DNA from: Caldilineaceae bacterium
GTDB taxonomy: Bacteria; Chloroflexota; Anaerolineae; Caldilineales; Caldilineaceae
Assembly (NCBI GenBank): GCA_026708085.1
Contig: JAPOVP010000049.1
Location: 1-64,000 of the forward strand
DNA length: 64,000 nucleotides
Reading direction: 5' to 3'
This document shows positions 52,480 through 60,701 of this stretch, in pieces; within the stretch, counting starts at the first letter, position 1, and each line of letters starts with the position of its first letter. Both the position numbers and the translations under genes were made by a program. The notes under the pieces are model-generated. The model saw nothing but the letters and a program-made list of their open reading frames with translations, was not told the DNA's origin and searched no databases.

Positions 52480-53862
52480 GTGACACGACCAATCGTACCC
52501 GGGCCAACTTACGCGGAAATGCGCGATCCGACGAGGCTCACGACCGGACTCCGGGAGGAGGCTTCATCCGCGCTGGCCAGCAACGAACTGGCCCCGCTCA
52601 ACCTCTTCAACATCAATTGGAAGAATACCGGCACAGATGTAGAGCACATCCTACTGCCGAGAGAGTTGACCGGAGTACAGGCCAATATCATCGTTCTCAG
52701 CGGGCGTACTTTTCCCAGCGGTTCGATGAAGGTCGGGCCCGCCTATACAACGCTGGCAGAAGCCGAGGCGCTCAACGGCCTCAGACCTGGCGACCGCAGC
52801 ATCATTGGACCCAGCACGGGTAATTTCGGCATCGGGACTGCCTACGTCAGCGCATTGAAGGGCTATCAGGCCGTTGTCGTTATGCCGGATACGATGAGCC
52901 AGGAGCGCTACGAACGCATTCGCAAGTATGGGGGTGAACTTGACCTGACGCCGGGGACCGAGTCGGACGTAATTCTGACCCTGGAGCGCACGCACAGCGA
53001 ATATGTAAGCAAGCCGGAAAAATATGTCGTCCTCGCACAGTTCGAGCTGATGCCCAACTACCGCTTCCACCGGCACGTCACCGGCGACGCGGTCGAAAAG
53101 GCCGCCGGCGGTCTCGGCAACGGACAGGTTGCCGCTTTTGTCAGCGCACCCGGCAGTGCCGGCACGCTCGCAGCCGGGGACCACGTCAAGTCGCTATATC
53201 CTGACGCTCGAATTGTGGCCCTTGAGCCCCGCCAGTGCTCGACGCTCTTTGACGGCGGCCAGGGCCAGCACCGCATTGAGGGTATCGGCGACAAGATGGT
53301 TACGTTAATTCACAATGTCTACAATACCGATCTCCTCATGCTCATCAACGACGAGGAAACAGTCCAGGGGATGGAGGTCGTCCAGTCGGGAACGGAGGCG
53401 CTCGTTGACCGTCTCGGATTGGATAGTCAGGAGGCTGAGGCACTGCGGGGCAAGTTCGGCCCCAGCTGCATCTGCAATATCGTCGGCGCCATCAAGACCG
53501 CCAAGTACCTTGGACTGGGCCCGCAGGATAACGTCGTCACTATCGCCACTGACAGTTACGACCGCTATCCCTCCGTCAGCGCCGAACTATACCAGCGCCA
53601 CGGCGGCAGGCCGGACGCGGACACGTTGGAAACCTGGGCTAAGGCCGTTTTCCTGGGTGCCTCCGTTGGCGAGATCATTGATCTCAACCGGCCCGGCGAA
53701 CACGACCGTCTGCAGACAATGAAGAGTGACCTGTGGACGCGTTTCGGCTACGGCAGCGACCTGATTGGGCGAATGGCCAGCCAGGTCTTTTGGGATGAAG
53801 AGTACTGGAAAATCGAGGATATCGATCCCAGGATCGAGGAAATCCGCGGATCACTGGGTTAG
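52480..53862 (+). CDS. threonine synthase/cysteine synthase-like PLP enzyme
   Basis: This fold-type II PLP enzyme has an unassigned reaction. The 460-residue protein has the PLP lysine K84 in FPSGSMKVGPAY, a phosphate loop GPSTGNFGIG, and SAPGSAGTLAAGDHVK where the ring-nitrogen loop is expected. It lacks the N-terminal zinc ribbon of the thrC-like gene at 49168. Relatives are annotated as cysteine synthase, threonine synthase or diaminopropionate ammonia lyase-like. The GTG at 52480 is chosen because AGGAGGA lies 9 bp upstream. It is 195 bp from the ABC-2 permease. Confidence 0.85.
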   Translation: MTRPIVPGPTYAEMRDPTRLTTGLREEASSALASNELAPLNLFNINWKNTGTDVEHILLPRELTGVQANIIVLSGRTFPSGSMKVGPAYTTLAEAEALNGLRPGDRSIIGPSTGNFGIGTAYVSALKGYQAVVVMPDTMSQERYERIRKYGGELDLTPGTESDVILTLERTHSEYVSKPEKYVVLAQFELMPNYRFHRHVTGDAVEKAAGGLGNGQVAAFVSAPGSAGTLAAGDHVKSLYPDARIVALEPRQCSTLFDGGQGQHRIEGIGDKMVTLIHNVYNTDLLMLINDEETVQGMEVVQSGTEALVDRLGLDSQEAEALRGKFGPSCICNIVGAIKTAKYLGLGPQDNVVTIATDSYDRYPSVSAELYQRHGGRPDADTLETWAKAVFLGASVGEIIDLNRPGEHDRLQTMKSDLWTRFGYGSDLIGRMASQVFWDEEYWKIEDIDPRIEEIRGSLG

Positions 53863-53964
53863 GCAGTTTGGGTCCCGAATATGACCAACTTCACGCCACG
53901 AGTGAAGGTAATCGATCTCTAACCTGTTGCGCCTTCGATGAGACATAAAGGTACGAGTTGCGTC

Positions 53965-55278
53965 TCAGTCGGTCTCTCTGATGACCGGGTAATCTCCGCC
54001 TGCCGACCGGACTACCAGCCGCTCACCTGCCGTTGTCTGCTCCGGGGCGCTGACAACAGCCCCGCTGCCCCTTTGCACAATACTATAGCCTCGCGAAAGG
54101 ACTGACGAAGGGTTAAGCCCCTCGAGTCGTGCGCTGGCGGCGTCCAGCTGCTCTTTTCGGCGCTGCAACGCAACCGAGAGAACGCGTCGAATTCGTTCCA
54201 CGGATTCATCCAGCCGCTGACGCGCCAGGTCAATTTGACGCGTCGGTGCGGCACGAAGCAGCCGGCGGCTAAGCTCGTCCAATTGCACTTGCCGATCAGT
54301 AACTTCGTCATTTCCGCCGCGTAGCAACCACAACTTGATCTGCCTGACGTTTGCCTGCAGCTCGCGGCGGTCTGGCGTCGCCGCTACCGCCGCGCCGGTC
54401 GGCGTTGGCGCCCGCAGGTCAGCGACAAAGTCGGCGATCGTGAAGTCAGTCTCATGGCCGACCCCGGTCACGACCGGCACCTTACTCTCAGCAATGGCCA
54501 GGGCAACGACTTCCTCGTTAAATGCCCAGAGGTCCTCTATCGAGCCGCCCCCTCTCACGAGCAGAATCGTGTCCAGAGGGCCCTCGCCTCGTTCAACCTT
54601 CGTTGCCGCTGTGTCGGAGGACCTGTACCCGTTGCCTGCGAACAACAAGGGCAGATCAGCATGATCATCTGCGAACAAACCGCCAGGGGGCTTTACGGCC
54701 CCTGCGAAGCGGTTGGCAGCAGCGAGAGCTGCAGCAATCTGCCCGGGCGCTTCCGCACCCTGGACCTGTGTCGGAAATAGAAACGCCTCGGCGAGCGGCC
54801 AGCGCTGCCCCAGAACTCGCAGCACATCCTGGAACGCTGCCGCGCTCTGACTCGTGACAATCCCCAGTCGCCTTGGCGACGCCGGTATCGGTCGTTTCCG
54901 CTCCGCTTCAAACAGTCCTTCCGCGGCGAGCCTCTCCTTGAGCGCCTCAAACCGGGCGTACAGCTGCCCGCGTCCTGCGGGCCGGATCTCATCGGCATAG
55001 AACTGGTACTGGCCTCGCTCGGGGTAGACGCTGACATGCCCATGCGCCAGAATCTGGTCGCCCTCACTGGGGAGCCAAGAATGGCGATGGGCGTTGCCCC
55101 TCCACATAACCGAACTGATGACCGCGCCGCTATCTTTCAAGCTGAAATAAACGTGCCCGCTTGCCGCCCTGGTCCACCGGCTGACCTCAGCCAGGACCCA
55201 GACATCCTGGAGGAGGTCGTCTTGCTCGAACAGGGAAGTGACGTGCGCCGTCAGCTGCGTGATCGTAAGTGGATTCAT
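53965..55278 (-). CDS. xseA: exodeoxyribonuclease VII large subunit
   Basis: XseA is the catalytic subunit of a single-strand-specific nuclease in DNA repair. The 437-residue protein has the N-terminal OB-fold (VWVLAEVSRWTRAASGHVYFSLKD), the catalytic core with RLGIVTSQSAAAFQDVL, VRGGGSIEDLWAFNEE and TGVGHETDFTIADFVADLRAPTPT, and a C-terminal helical region. Residues about 192-234 (Pro/Gly/Asp-rich) are an insertion between the AAALAAANR helix and the DTILLVRGGG strand; typical relatives have only a few residues there. No xseB gene follows within the 100-bp gap. Confidence 0.94.
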   Translation of the reverse strand: MNPLTITQLTAHVTSLFEQDDLLQDVWVLAEVSRWTRAASGHVYFSLKDSGAVISSVMWRGNAHRHSWLPSEGDQILAHGHVSVYPERGQYQFYADEIRPAGRGQLYARFEALKERLAAEGLFEAERKRPIPASPRRLGIVTSQSAAAFQDVLRVLGQRWPLAEAFLFPTQVQGAEAPGQIAAALAAANRFAGAVKPPGGLFADDHADLPLLFAGNGYRSSDTAATKVERGEGPLDTILLVRGGGSIEDLWAFNEEVVALAIAESKVPVVTGVGHETDFTIADFVADLRAPTPTGAAVAATPDRRELQANVRQIKLWLLRGGNDEVTDRQVQLDELSRRLLRAAPTRQIDLARQRLDESVERIRRVLSVALQRRKEQLDAASARLEGLNPSSVLSRGYSIVQRGSGAVVSAPEQTTAGERLVVRSAGGDYPVIRETD

Positions 55279-55486
55279 AGTCTTGCATTGTACCACGTGG
55301 GCAGGCCGTGACCACAGGACATGGCAGCGCGGCGTTGTGGCGATTCTTTCGCTCGCCCGGACGAGATTTGCTTAAGCCTGCTTCTTGCACTCCTGGAATC
55401 GCCAACCGAGGCCAGAATTTGGACTCTCATCACAACTCACTGGCGAAATGCAATGCACTAATCCTTTAGCATTTGGGCTCAATATA

Positions 55487-55515
55487 TTGACAAACTTCTA
55501 TATAAAGGTTACACT
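55487..55515 (+). promoter_or_regulatory. predicted promoter/operator of the arsenic operon
   Basis: A perfect TTGACA (55487-55492) and TACACT (55510-55515) are 17 bp apart, with the AT-rich CTTCTATATAAAGG between them. The site is 93 bp ahead of arsR. An ArsR protein would be expected to bind here. The rest of the 329-bp gap (55279-55607) shows nothing else. Confidence 0.6.
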
Positions 55516-55607
55516 GCCTTGCAAAGAAATTAGTCCTGTTCACTGGGCTCACTGGAATTGGACTGAAGAAATTCCTGATACGCTCAGGTCTATACGGGGG
55601 GAAGACG

Positions 55608-56048
55608 ATGGCGATTGATTCGATTGCTGTCAACAGCACAGAGGCAAAGAGGGCCGCAGCTCCGTTTGGGGACTCTGCCACCGGTTCCTTGAGACAGGAC
55701 CGTATCAGGGAAAACTCGGAGGGAGAGTTCGCCGCCGACGCAGAGTCGCACAGTTTGGCGGCAGCCTTTAAGGCCATCGGCCACCCTGTTCGACTGCAGA
55801 TCCTGGACTTGCTCTCCTGGCAGCCAAGCCCTATGTGTGTTTGCCATATTGAGGCCCGCTTCACACTATCGCAGCCCACGATTTCCCATCACTTGCGCCT
55901 GCTTCGCAAAGCGGGCCTGGTGAACAGCGAGCGACGGGGAACCTGGATTTACTATTCGGCATCAAAGGCAGGCATCGGGCCGCTAAAGGCGTTTTTGAGT
56001 TCGATCATACATGGTCATGGAGGAACATCTCGTGTCATCCCCAACTGA
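55608..56048 (+). CDS. ArsR-family winged-helix metalloregulator
   Basis: This repressor is probably relieved by arsenite. The 146-residue protein has an unusual 45-residue polar N-terminal extension, then the ArsR fold from about residue 48: AAAFKAIGHPVRLQILDLL, then CVCHIEARFTLSQPTISHHLRLLRKAGLV and the wing RRGTWIYYSAS. The CVCH motif (Cys-x-Cys) sits at the position of the arsenite-binding pair in ArsR. The start follows GGGGGGAAG. It overlaps the arsM start by 17 bp. Confidence 0.9.
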   Translation: MAIDSIAVNSTEAKRAAAPFGDSATGSLRQDRIRENSEGEFAADAESHSLAAAFKAIGHPVRLQILDLLSWQPSPMCVCHIEARFTLSQPTISHHLRLLRKAGLVNSERRGTWIYYSASKAGIGPLKAFLSSIIHGHGGTSRVIPN

Positions 56049-56931
56049 ATTGATGCAGAAATCAGGTAAAAAGCAGCCAGACAGTTGCTGTGGAATGGAA
56101 CTGGCCACCCAGCGGCCAGCGCTCAATGACCCTGCGGCCATCCGCGCGGAGGTTTTGTCCTACTACGGAAACGTGGCCGAACAGCAGTTGAATGGCAATG
56201 GTAGTCAAGACTGTTGCGGCGGCGAATTCTACGCTCTCGAAGATCTGAGCCAGCTGCCCGACGCCGCCGTCAACAGCAGCCGCGGCTGCGGCAATCCCAA
56301 TGCCATCGCTTCCCTCAGGACCGGCGAAGTCGTGCTTGATCTTGGCTCCGGAGGCGGTTTGGACGTCCTGCTCGCGGCCCGCCAAGTCGGTGACAGCGGT
56401 TACGTGTACGGCGTCGATATGAACGACAGCATGCTGGAGCTGGCACGCCGTAACGCCAGCAAGGCGGGCGCGGCCAACGTGGAGTTTCGCAAGGGGGATC
56501 TGGAGGAGCTGCCACTTTCCGAAAATACGGTCGACGTGATCATCTCCAACTGCGTCATCAATCTCACTGCCGACAAGGGCAAGGTCCTCAACGAGGCCTT
56601 CCGCGTGCTCAAGCCGGGGGGGAGGATAGGGATTTCGGACATTGTCGTCGACGGTGACCTTTCCGGGCTACCGGTGAGCGAAGACCAGATTCGGGCGGGA
56701 CTTAGCTGGGCCGGTTGTATTGCCGGGGCTTTGACGGTAAGTGAATTCACCAGCTTGCTCCAGGCCGCCGGCTTCGTCGAAATCGTCATGACCATCGAGC
56801 AGCGCTATACAAGCGCCGACTTTAGCGGCGAACTGCCTTCTGCGCTCACAAATCTGAGTGCGGACTTGCTGGAGGATCTGCTGCAGCGATTTACCAGCAG
56901 CAGCATCCAGGCGCGAAAGCCCGAGAGTTGA
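56032..56931 (+). CDS. arsM: arsenite methyltransferase ArsM
   Basis: This enzyme methylates As(III) with SAM. The 299-residue protein has methyltransferase motif [13 protein letters not shown] (102-113) and Cys residues at the known arsenite-binding places: C86 in RGCGNP, C174 in SNCVINL and C229 in AGCIAGAL. Paired CC at 19-20 and 61-62 add further ligands. The GTG at 56032 is favoured because GGAGGAA sits 6 bp before it; ATG codons at 56011 and 56017 lie inside arsR. It overlaps the MFS gene by a TTGA junction. Confidence 0.93.
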   Translation: MSSPTELMQKSGKKQPDSCCGMELATQRPALNDPAAIRAEVLSYYGNVAEQQLNGNGSQDCCGGEFYALEDLSQLPDAAVNSSRGCGNPNAIASLRTGEVVLDLGSGGGLDVLLAARQVGDSGYVYGVDMNDSMLELARRNASKAGAANVEFRKGDLEELPLSENTVDVIISNCVINLTADKGKVLNEAFRVLKPGGRIGISDIVVDGDLSGLPVSEDQIRAGLSWAGCIAGALTVSEFTSLLQAAGFVEIVMTIEQRYTSADFSGELPSALTNLSADLLEDLLQRFTSSSIQARKPES

Positions 56932-58181
56932 CCCGGTACTGGACGGTCTGGTCGTCGGCGCTGCTGTTCTTTGCCGCCTTCTACGCCCTCCTCGTACCAA
57001 TCCCCCTTTACCTGGAGGCGGCCGGCCTGCCCGACTGGCAGATCGGCCTGGTTCTCGGGGCCTTTGGCATCGCCTCGCTGGTTGGACGTCCGCTGACAGG
57101 AGCCCTGTGCGACAGCCTAGGCAGCCGTCCAGTCATCCTTTTCGGTACCGCGGCCCTGGCTGTCGGCGCGGCGACAATGAGCTTCACCGCCAACCCCGTC
57201 CTGCTCTTTGGGCTGCGCGTGCTGCAGGCGGCGGGTTATGTCACCTTTACGACGGCCGCCACGGCGCTCGTCGCCGACCTGGCGGAACCGCGTCGCAGAG
57301 GCGCAGCTCTTGCCCTTTTCGGCGCCGCGGCCAATGTCGCCATCACGTTGACCCCGGCTGCAGTCAACGCCGGCCTTGCATTTCTCACTCCGCAATTCGG
57401 TTGCCCTTCTTCCCCCTGTCCGACCTGGTGTACGCAACCGCTGACGTCAGCCAGTGCGGTAAACGTTGCATGCCCATTTTGGGGTCGCGGGATCGGTCAC
57501 AGCGCGTTCTTTCTGAGTTCATGTCTTTCTATCCTGGCTGGTGCACTGGTCTGGCGGGTCATACCCCGGACCAGCCGCCGGGAGAACGCAGATTTCAGTC
57601 TTATCCAGTTGGTCACGCTGCCGAGTCCCTTACGGGGCCCTATGCTCACGACGGCACTTTTTGGTGTAAGCTTCGGCGCGCTGTTCGCCTTTCTGCCGCT
57701 ACTGGCGGAACGGAGAGAGCTTACCTCGGTAGGCACAGCTTACTCAATCTACGGCGTCTCTATCATCGCGACTCGCATATTGACCGGACGTCTGCTCGAC
57801 AGGGCCGATCGCAGCCAGGTGCTTCTTCCGGCCCTGATTGTAAACGCTGCCGGCCTGGCAGGGCTCGCCTTCGCAACAGGGGTGCCCCTCCTTGTCGGCA
57901 GCTCTGCCCTGATGGGCATAGGCTCCGGGATCAGCCATCCAGCGCTGATCGCCATCTGTGTCGACCGCATGCCGTCCGCGCAGCGCGGTCGCGCCACAGC
58001 CGGCTTCTATCTGGCCTTCGATCTTGGGATTGGAGTAGGAAGTTGGTTTCTTGGCCTGGTGCTCGACGCGTTCGGTCTGCACTGGCTGTATTTCGCGGCT
58101 TCGCTCGTCAGCGTTGTAGGCGCCTTGACCGCTCCCCTACTGTCCGGGAAGTTGCACGCTCAAATGCAAGCGGAAACTTGA
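56928..58181 (+). CDS. MFS transporter of the arsenic operon
   Basis: This twelve-helix major facilitator is probably an efflux pump. The 417-residue protein has the MFS signature GRPLTGALCDSLGSRP (53-68) between helices 2 and 3, and a second half with TGRLLDRADRSQ. Residues about 156-190 (Cys/Pro/Ser-rich, with four Cys) are inserted before helix 6, where related pumps have a short loop. The TTG at 56928 overlaps the arsM stop. Position after arsR-arsM suggests export of methylated arsenicals. Confidence 0.85.
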   Translation: MTRYWTVWSSALLFFAAFYALLVPIPLYLEAAGLPDWQIGLVLGAFGIASLVGRPLTGALCDSLGSRPVILFGTAALAVGAATMSFTANPVLLFGLRVLQAAGYVTFTTAATALVADLAEPRRRGAALALFGAAANVAITLTPAAVNAGLAFLTPQFGCPSSPCPTWCTQPLTSASAVNVACPFWGRGIGHSAFFLSSCLSILAGALVWRVIPRTSRRENADFSLIQLVTLPSPLRGPMLTTALFGVSFGALFAFLPLLAERRELTSVGTAYSIYGVSIIATRILTGRLLDRADRSQVLLPALIVNAAGLAGLAFATGVPLLVGSSALMGIGSGISHPALIAICVDRMPSAQRGRATAGFYLAFDLGIGVGSWFLGLVLDAFGLHWLYFAASLVSVVGALTAPLLSGKLHAQMQAET

Positions 58182-58250
58182 CCTTTTCAGGCCGGAAGTG
58201 GTGGGCTCCAGGTCTGTGCTCGGGCAGTTCGGTTCTCTTCCGAGATCTGG

Positions 58251-58982
58251 CTACTCTGCACAGGTGGCCTGCAGTACCCAAACCTCCGGCTCCTGCGGCA
58301 GGGCAGCCTTCGAAAGCTCAACTTCAGGCGTTGAAGCCCACCGGACACGCGCCGGCGGATATCTCTGAGTGAACTCTTGCACTTCAGCCATTTTTGGAAA
58401 CTTGCAGCCGGGCAGTTCATAGTGCATCGGGATTGTCACCGCCGGGCGCAGGGTGTAGAGGGCGTCGTGAAGGTCGCCAAGCTCAATGGTAGGAGGCCCG
58501 CCGGTGGGAACGATTGCCACGTCCACTTCCCCCATCTGCTCCAGCTGCCAGGCATCCAGGCGGTTGCCCACGTCGCCAAAGTGAACAACGCGAATACTCT
58601 CGACTTCAAAACAGTACATGGCGTTGTCGCGAGGCTGCAGCTTCACGCGCATCGACTCCATCGCCGGGACGGCTTCAAACCGGATGCCCGCCCCGGCTAA
58701 GAAGGTAGAACTGTTTCGATATGCGTCATGTGCAGCATTGGGGCCCGGAGATTCCTCGCCATCGAAACTGAGTATGTGGGTGGCTGTTACCACTTCGGGG
58801 CTTCCAGGAATCATCTCTGCGTTGGCGTGGGCGGAGTCGTCATCCGAACTGCGAACGACGATATCGGCCGACTCGGTAACTTCGGCGAATCCCGACTTCT
58901 GCGGCGTATAGGGATCGGTAATGATGCTTACGCCGTCGCCTTCGATTCGCAGACAAGCGTGAGCATACCATTTTATTTTCAT
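58251..58982 (-). CDS. metallo-beta-lactamase-fold protein with degenerate metal motif
   Basis: The 243-residue protein follows the UPF0173/UlaG-like fold: IKWYAHACLRIEG with an early His (8), IITDPY, then a central FGDVGNRLD and IPMHYELPG at the C-terminal side. The usual H-x-H-x-D-H is replaced by VRSSDDDSAHANAEMI, leaving mostly acidic residues and one His. The ATG at 58982 has GGAG 8 bp upstream. It is 34 bp from the alcohol dehydrogenase and co-oriented. It may bind a different metal set or be a non-catalytic relative. Confidence 0.8.
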   Translation of the reverse strand: MKIKWYAHACLRIEGDGVSIITDPYTPQKSGFAEVTESADIVVRSSDDDSAHANAEMIPGSPEVVTATHILSFDGEESPGPNAAHDAYRNSSTFLAGAGIRFEAVPAMESMRVKLQPRDNAMYCFEVESIRVVHFGDVGNRLDAWQLEQMGEVDVAIVPTGGPPTIELGDLHDALYTLRPAVTIPMHYELPGCKFPKMAEVQEFTQRYPPARVRWASTPEVELSKAALPQEPEVWVLQATCAE

Positions 58983-59016
58983 TCGAACACTCCGGAAGTT
59001 GCCCTCGCCCTCGGCG

Positions 59017-60054
59017 TCAATCGGGAAACAAGATAACCGACTTAGTCCCCTCACCAGACTGAACGCGCCGCACCGCCGCCAAGATGTCGTCCAGCCCGCA
59101 CCGGGTGGAAATCACCGCCTCGATATCGTCGGCGTGCTCTGCCACAAAGTCGTGCGCTCTGTGAAACTGGCTCACTGACGAGGCGAACGTCCCGGTCAAT
59201 ACGACTTCACCATAGTGGATCCAGCGGGGATCAACTTTCATCATTTCCCCGCGCGGAGTTCCGCCGAAGATATTGAAGACGCCACCATTGCGCACCAGCT
59301 GCAGGTAGGTCTCCATCACTTTCGGGATGCCTAATGCCGCAATGACAATGTCGGCGCCAACACTCGTCATCTCGCCCACGACGGCCGCCGTATCCTCCAA
59401 GTCCGGGTTGATCACCCGCCTGGCTCCCAACTTCAGCGCCTTGTTTAACCGGTCCACGTTGACGTCTACACAGACTACCTCCGCGCCGTACGCCGTCGAA
59501 ACGACTGTGTGCAACAGTCCCAACGGACCCGCGCCAATCACAACGACCGTATCCCCGGCCTTCGTCCCGCACTGGTCGGCAGCCGCAATGCAGCAGGAGG
59601 TCGGCTCTATCATCGCCGCAAGATCGAACGGCATCTCACCGATGTCCACCACCCCGCCCAGCCGCACAACCTCTCGCGGGATCTTCACGTACTCTGCAAA
59701 GCCGCCGTCGTCGCCATGGCCCAGGCCATGCTCTTGCAGGCAAAGGCTGTTGCGCCCCTGCAGGCAGTACAGGCACTGGCCGCATGCCGCAATCGGGTAG
59801 ACCGCCACCCGCTGGCCGATGTGCAGCCCGGCACCGTCGGTGCCATCCCCCAATTCGACGACCGTACCTGCAACTTCATGCCCTAAGATCGCCGGCAACT
59901 CGGCAGGAATCCCGGCGCCGCTCAGAATCTTGACGTCGGTTGCGCAGATACCCGACGCCCTCACCTTCACGACAATCTCTCCGCTGCCTGCCCGGGGCCG
60001 AGGCACGTCGTCTATTCGGATCTCATTCTTCTGGTAAACGACTGCGGCCTTCAT
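59017..60054 (-). CDS. zinc-dependent alcohol/polyol dehydrogenase
   Basis: A medium-chain NAD(P)-dependent dehydrogenase of the threonine/sorbitol dehydrogenase group. The 345-residue protein has the catalytic zinc ligands Cys in GICATDVK and His-Glu in LGHEVAG. Structural zinc cysteines are in CGQCLYCLQGRNSLC, and the Rossmann motif VVIGAGPLGLLHTV is present with a downstream Asp (VDVNVDR) favouring NAD. The ATG at 60054 begins the conserved MKAAVVY and overlaps the upstream CcmI-like gene by 32 bp. The substrate is not known. Confidence 0.93.
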   Translation of the reverse strand: MKAAVVYQKNEIRIDDVPRPRAGSGEIVVKVRASGICATDVKILSGAGIPAELPAILGHEVAGTVVELGDGTDGAGLHIGQRVAVYPIAACGQCLYCLQGRNSLCLQEHGLGHGDDGGFAEYVKIPREVVRLGGVVDIGEMPFDLAAMIEPTSCCIAAADQCGTKAGDTVVVIGAGPLGLLHTVVSTAYGAEVVCVDVNVDRLNKALKLGARRVINPDLEDTAAVVGEMTSVGADIVIAALGIPKVMETYLQLVRNGGVFNIFGGTPRGEMMKVDPRWIHYGEVVLTGTFASSVSQFHRAHDFVAEHADDIEAVISTRCGLDDILAAVRRVQSGEGTKSVILFPD

Positions 60055-60424
60055 TCGGAAACGCTTCCTCCACCCTGCGACGATTCCTGATCTCAAGCTC
60101 CACGCGATCACTAATTTGGACTGATTGCGGTCCCAAACCTTGGGACCCGCCATACTCCACGTCGATCCTCTCAATCAGCCTCATCGCCCGGTTACGCAAG
60201 ATTCTATTGAAGCGCTCGAAGTCCTCGTCCTCGATCTTGCCGACGCTGTGATCGAACTCAAGCTCTCTGATCGACTCCAGCGCAACTTCCTTGCGCGTGA
60301 TCAGGTCTACCAGCTCCTCTCTATCTGAAGAGATCGAGGTCTTGAACCGACCAAACAGAGGCCAAGTGACATAGCCCACCGCCGCGATACCCAAAACGCT
60401 TATCAGAAAAAGCACTACCCACAT
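60023..60424 (-). CDS. CcmI-like small membrane protein
   Basis: The 133-residue protein has an N-terminal helix (about 3-22) and a charged region with KEVALESIRELEFDHSVGKIEDEDFERF (start about residue 49). This matches the conserved part of CcmI/CycH N-terminal domains. It is much shorter than CcmI with TPR repeats and ends soon after. It lies downstream of a ccmF gene on the same strand, which supports a cytochrome c maturation role. Confidence 0.72.
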   Translation of the reverse strand: MWVVLFLISVLGIAAVGYVTWPLFGRFKTSISSDREELVDLITRKEVALESIRELEFDHSVGKIEDEDFERFNRILRNRAMRLIERIDVEYGGSQGLGPQSVQISDRVELEIRNRRRVEEAFPNEGRSRLPEE

Positions 60425-60701
60425 AGGCCTTGAGATGCTTCAGCGTTGGTCAACTTCTGGCGGATTCTGTCCAAATCAGGCCTACCCCGCACGGCTCTGG
60501 TAGAGAAGGTGACCATCTACCATCGGCCCTCTGGGCCAGTCAGCCAGAAGGTTCTTAATTCCGGTGCCCTTTCTCCCTACTCCCCTAAGCAAGCAGGCGC
60601 TCTGGGCGGCCCTACGCGACTAAAAGTGTGCACTACTTGGATCAGATAGGGGAGAAGTCTGTCGCATGACTGACGAGTTGCGGACCCCTCCTATCCCCAT
60701 T

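Noticed and set aside
56858-58372. 504-codon plus-strand frame
   Set aside because: Shadow of the MFS gene in another frame. The peptide is Arg/Pro/Cys-rich with no hydrophobic pattern, while the frame at 56928 gives clear membrane helices.
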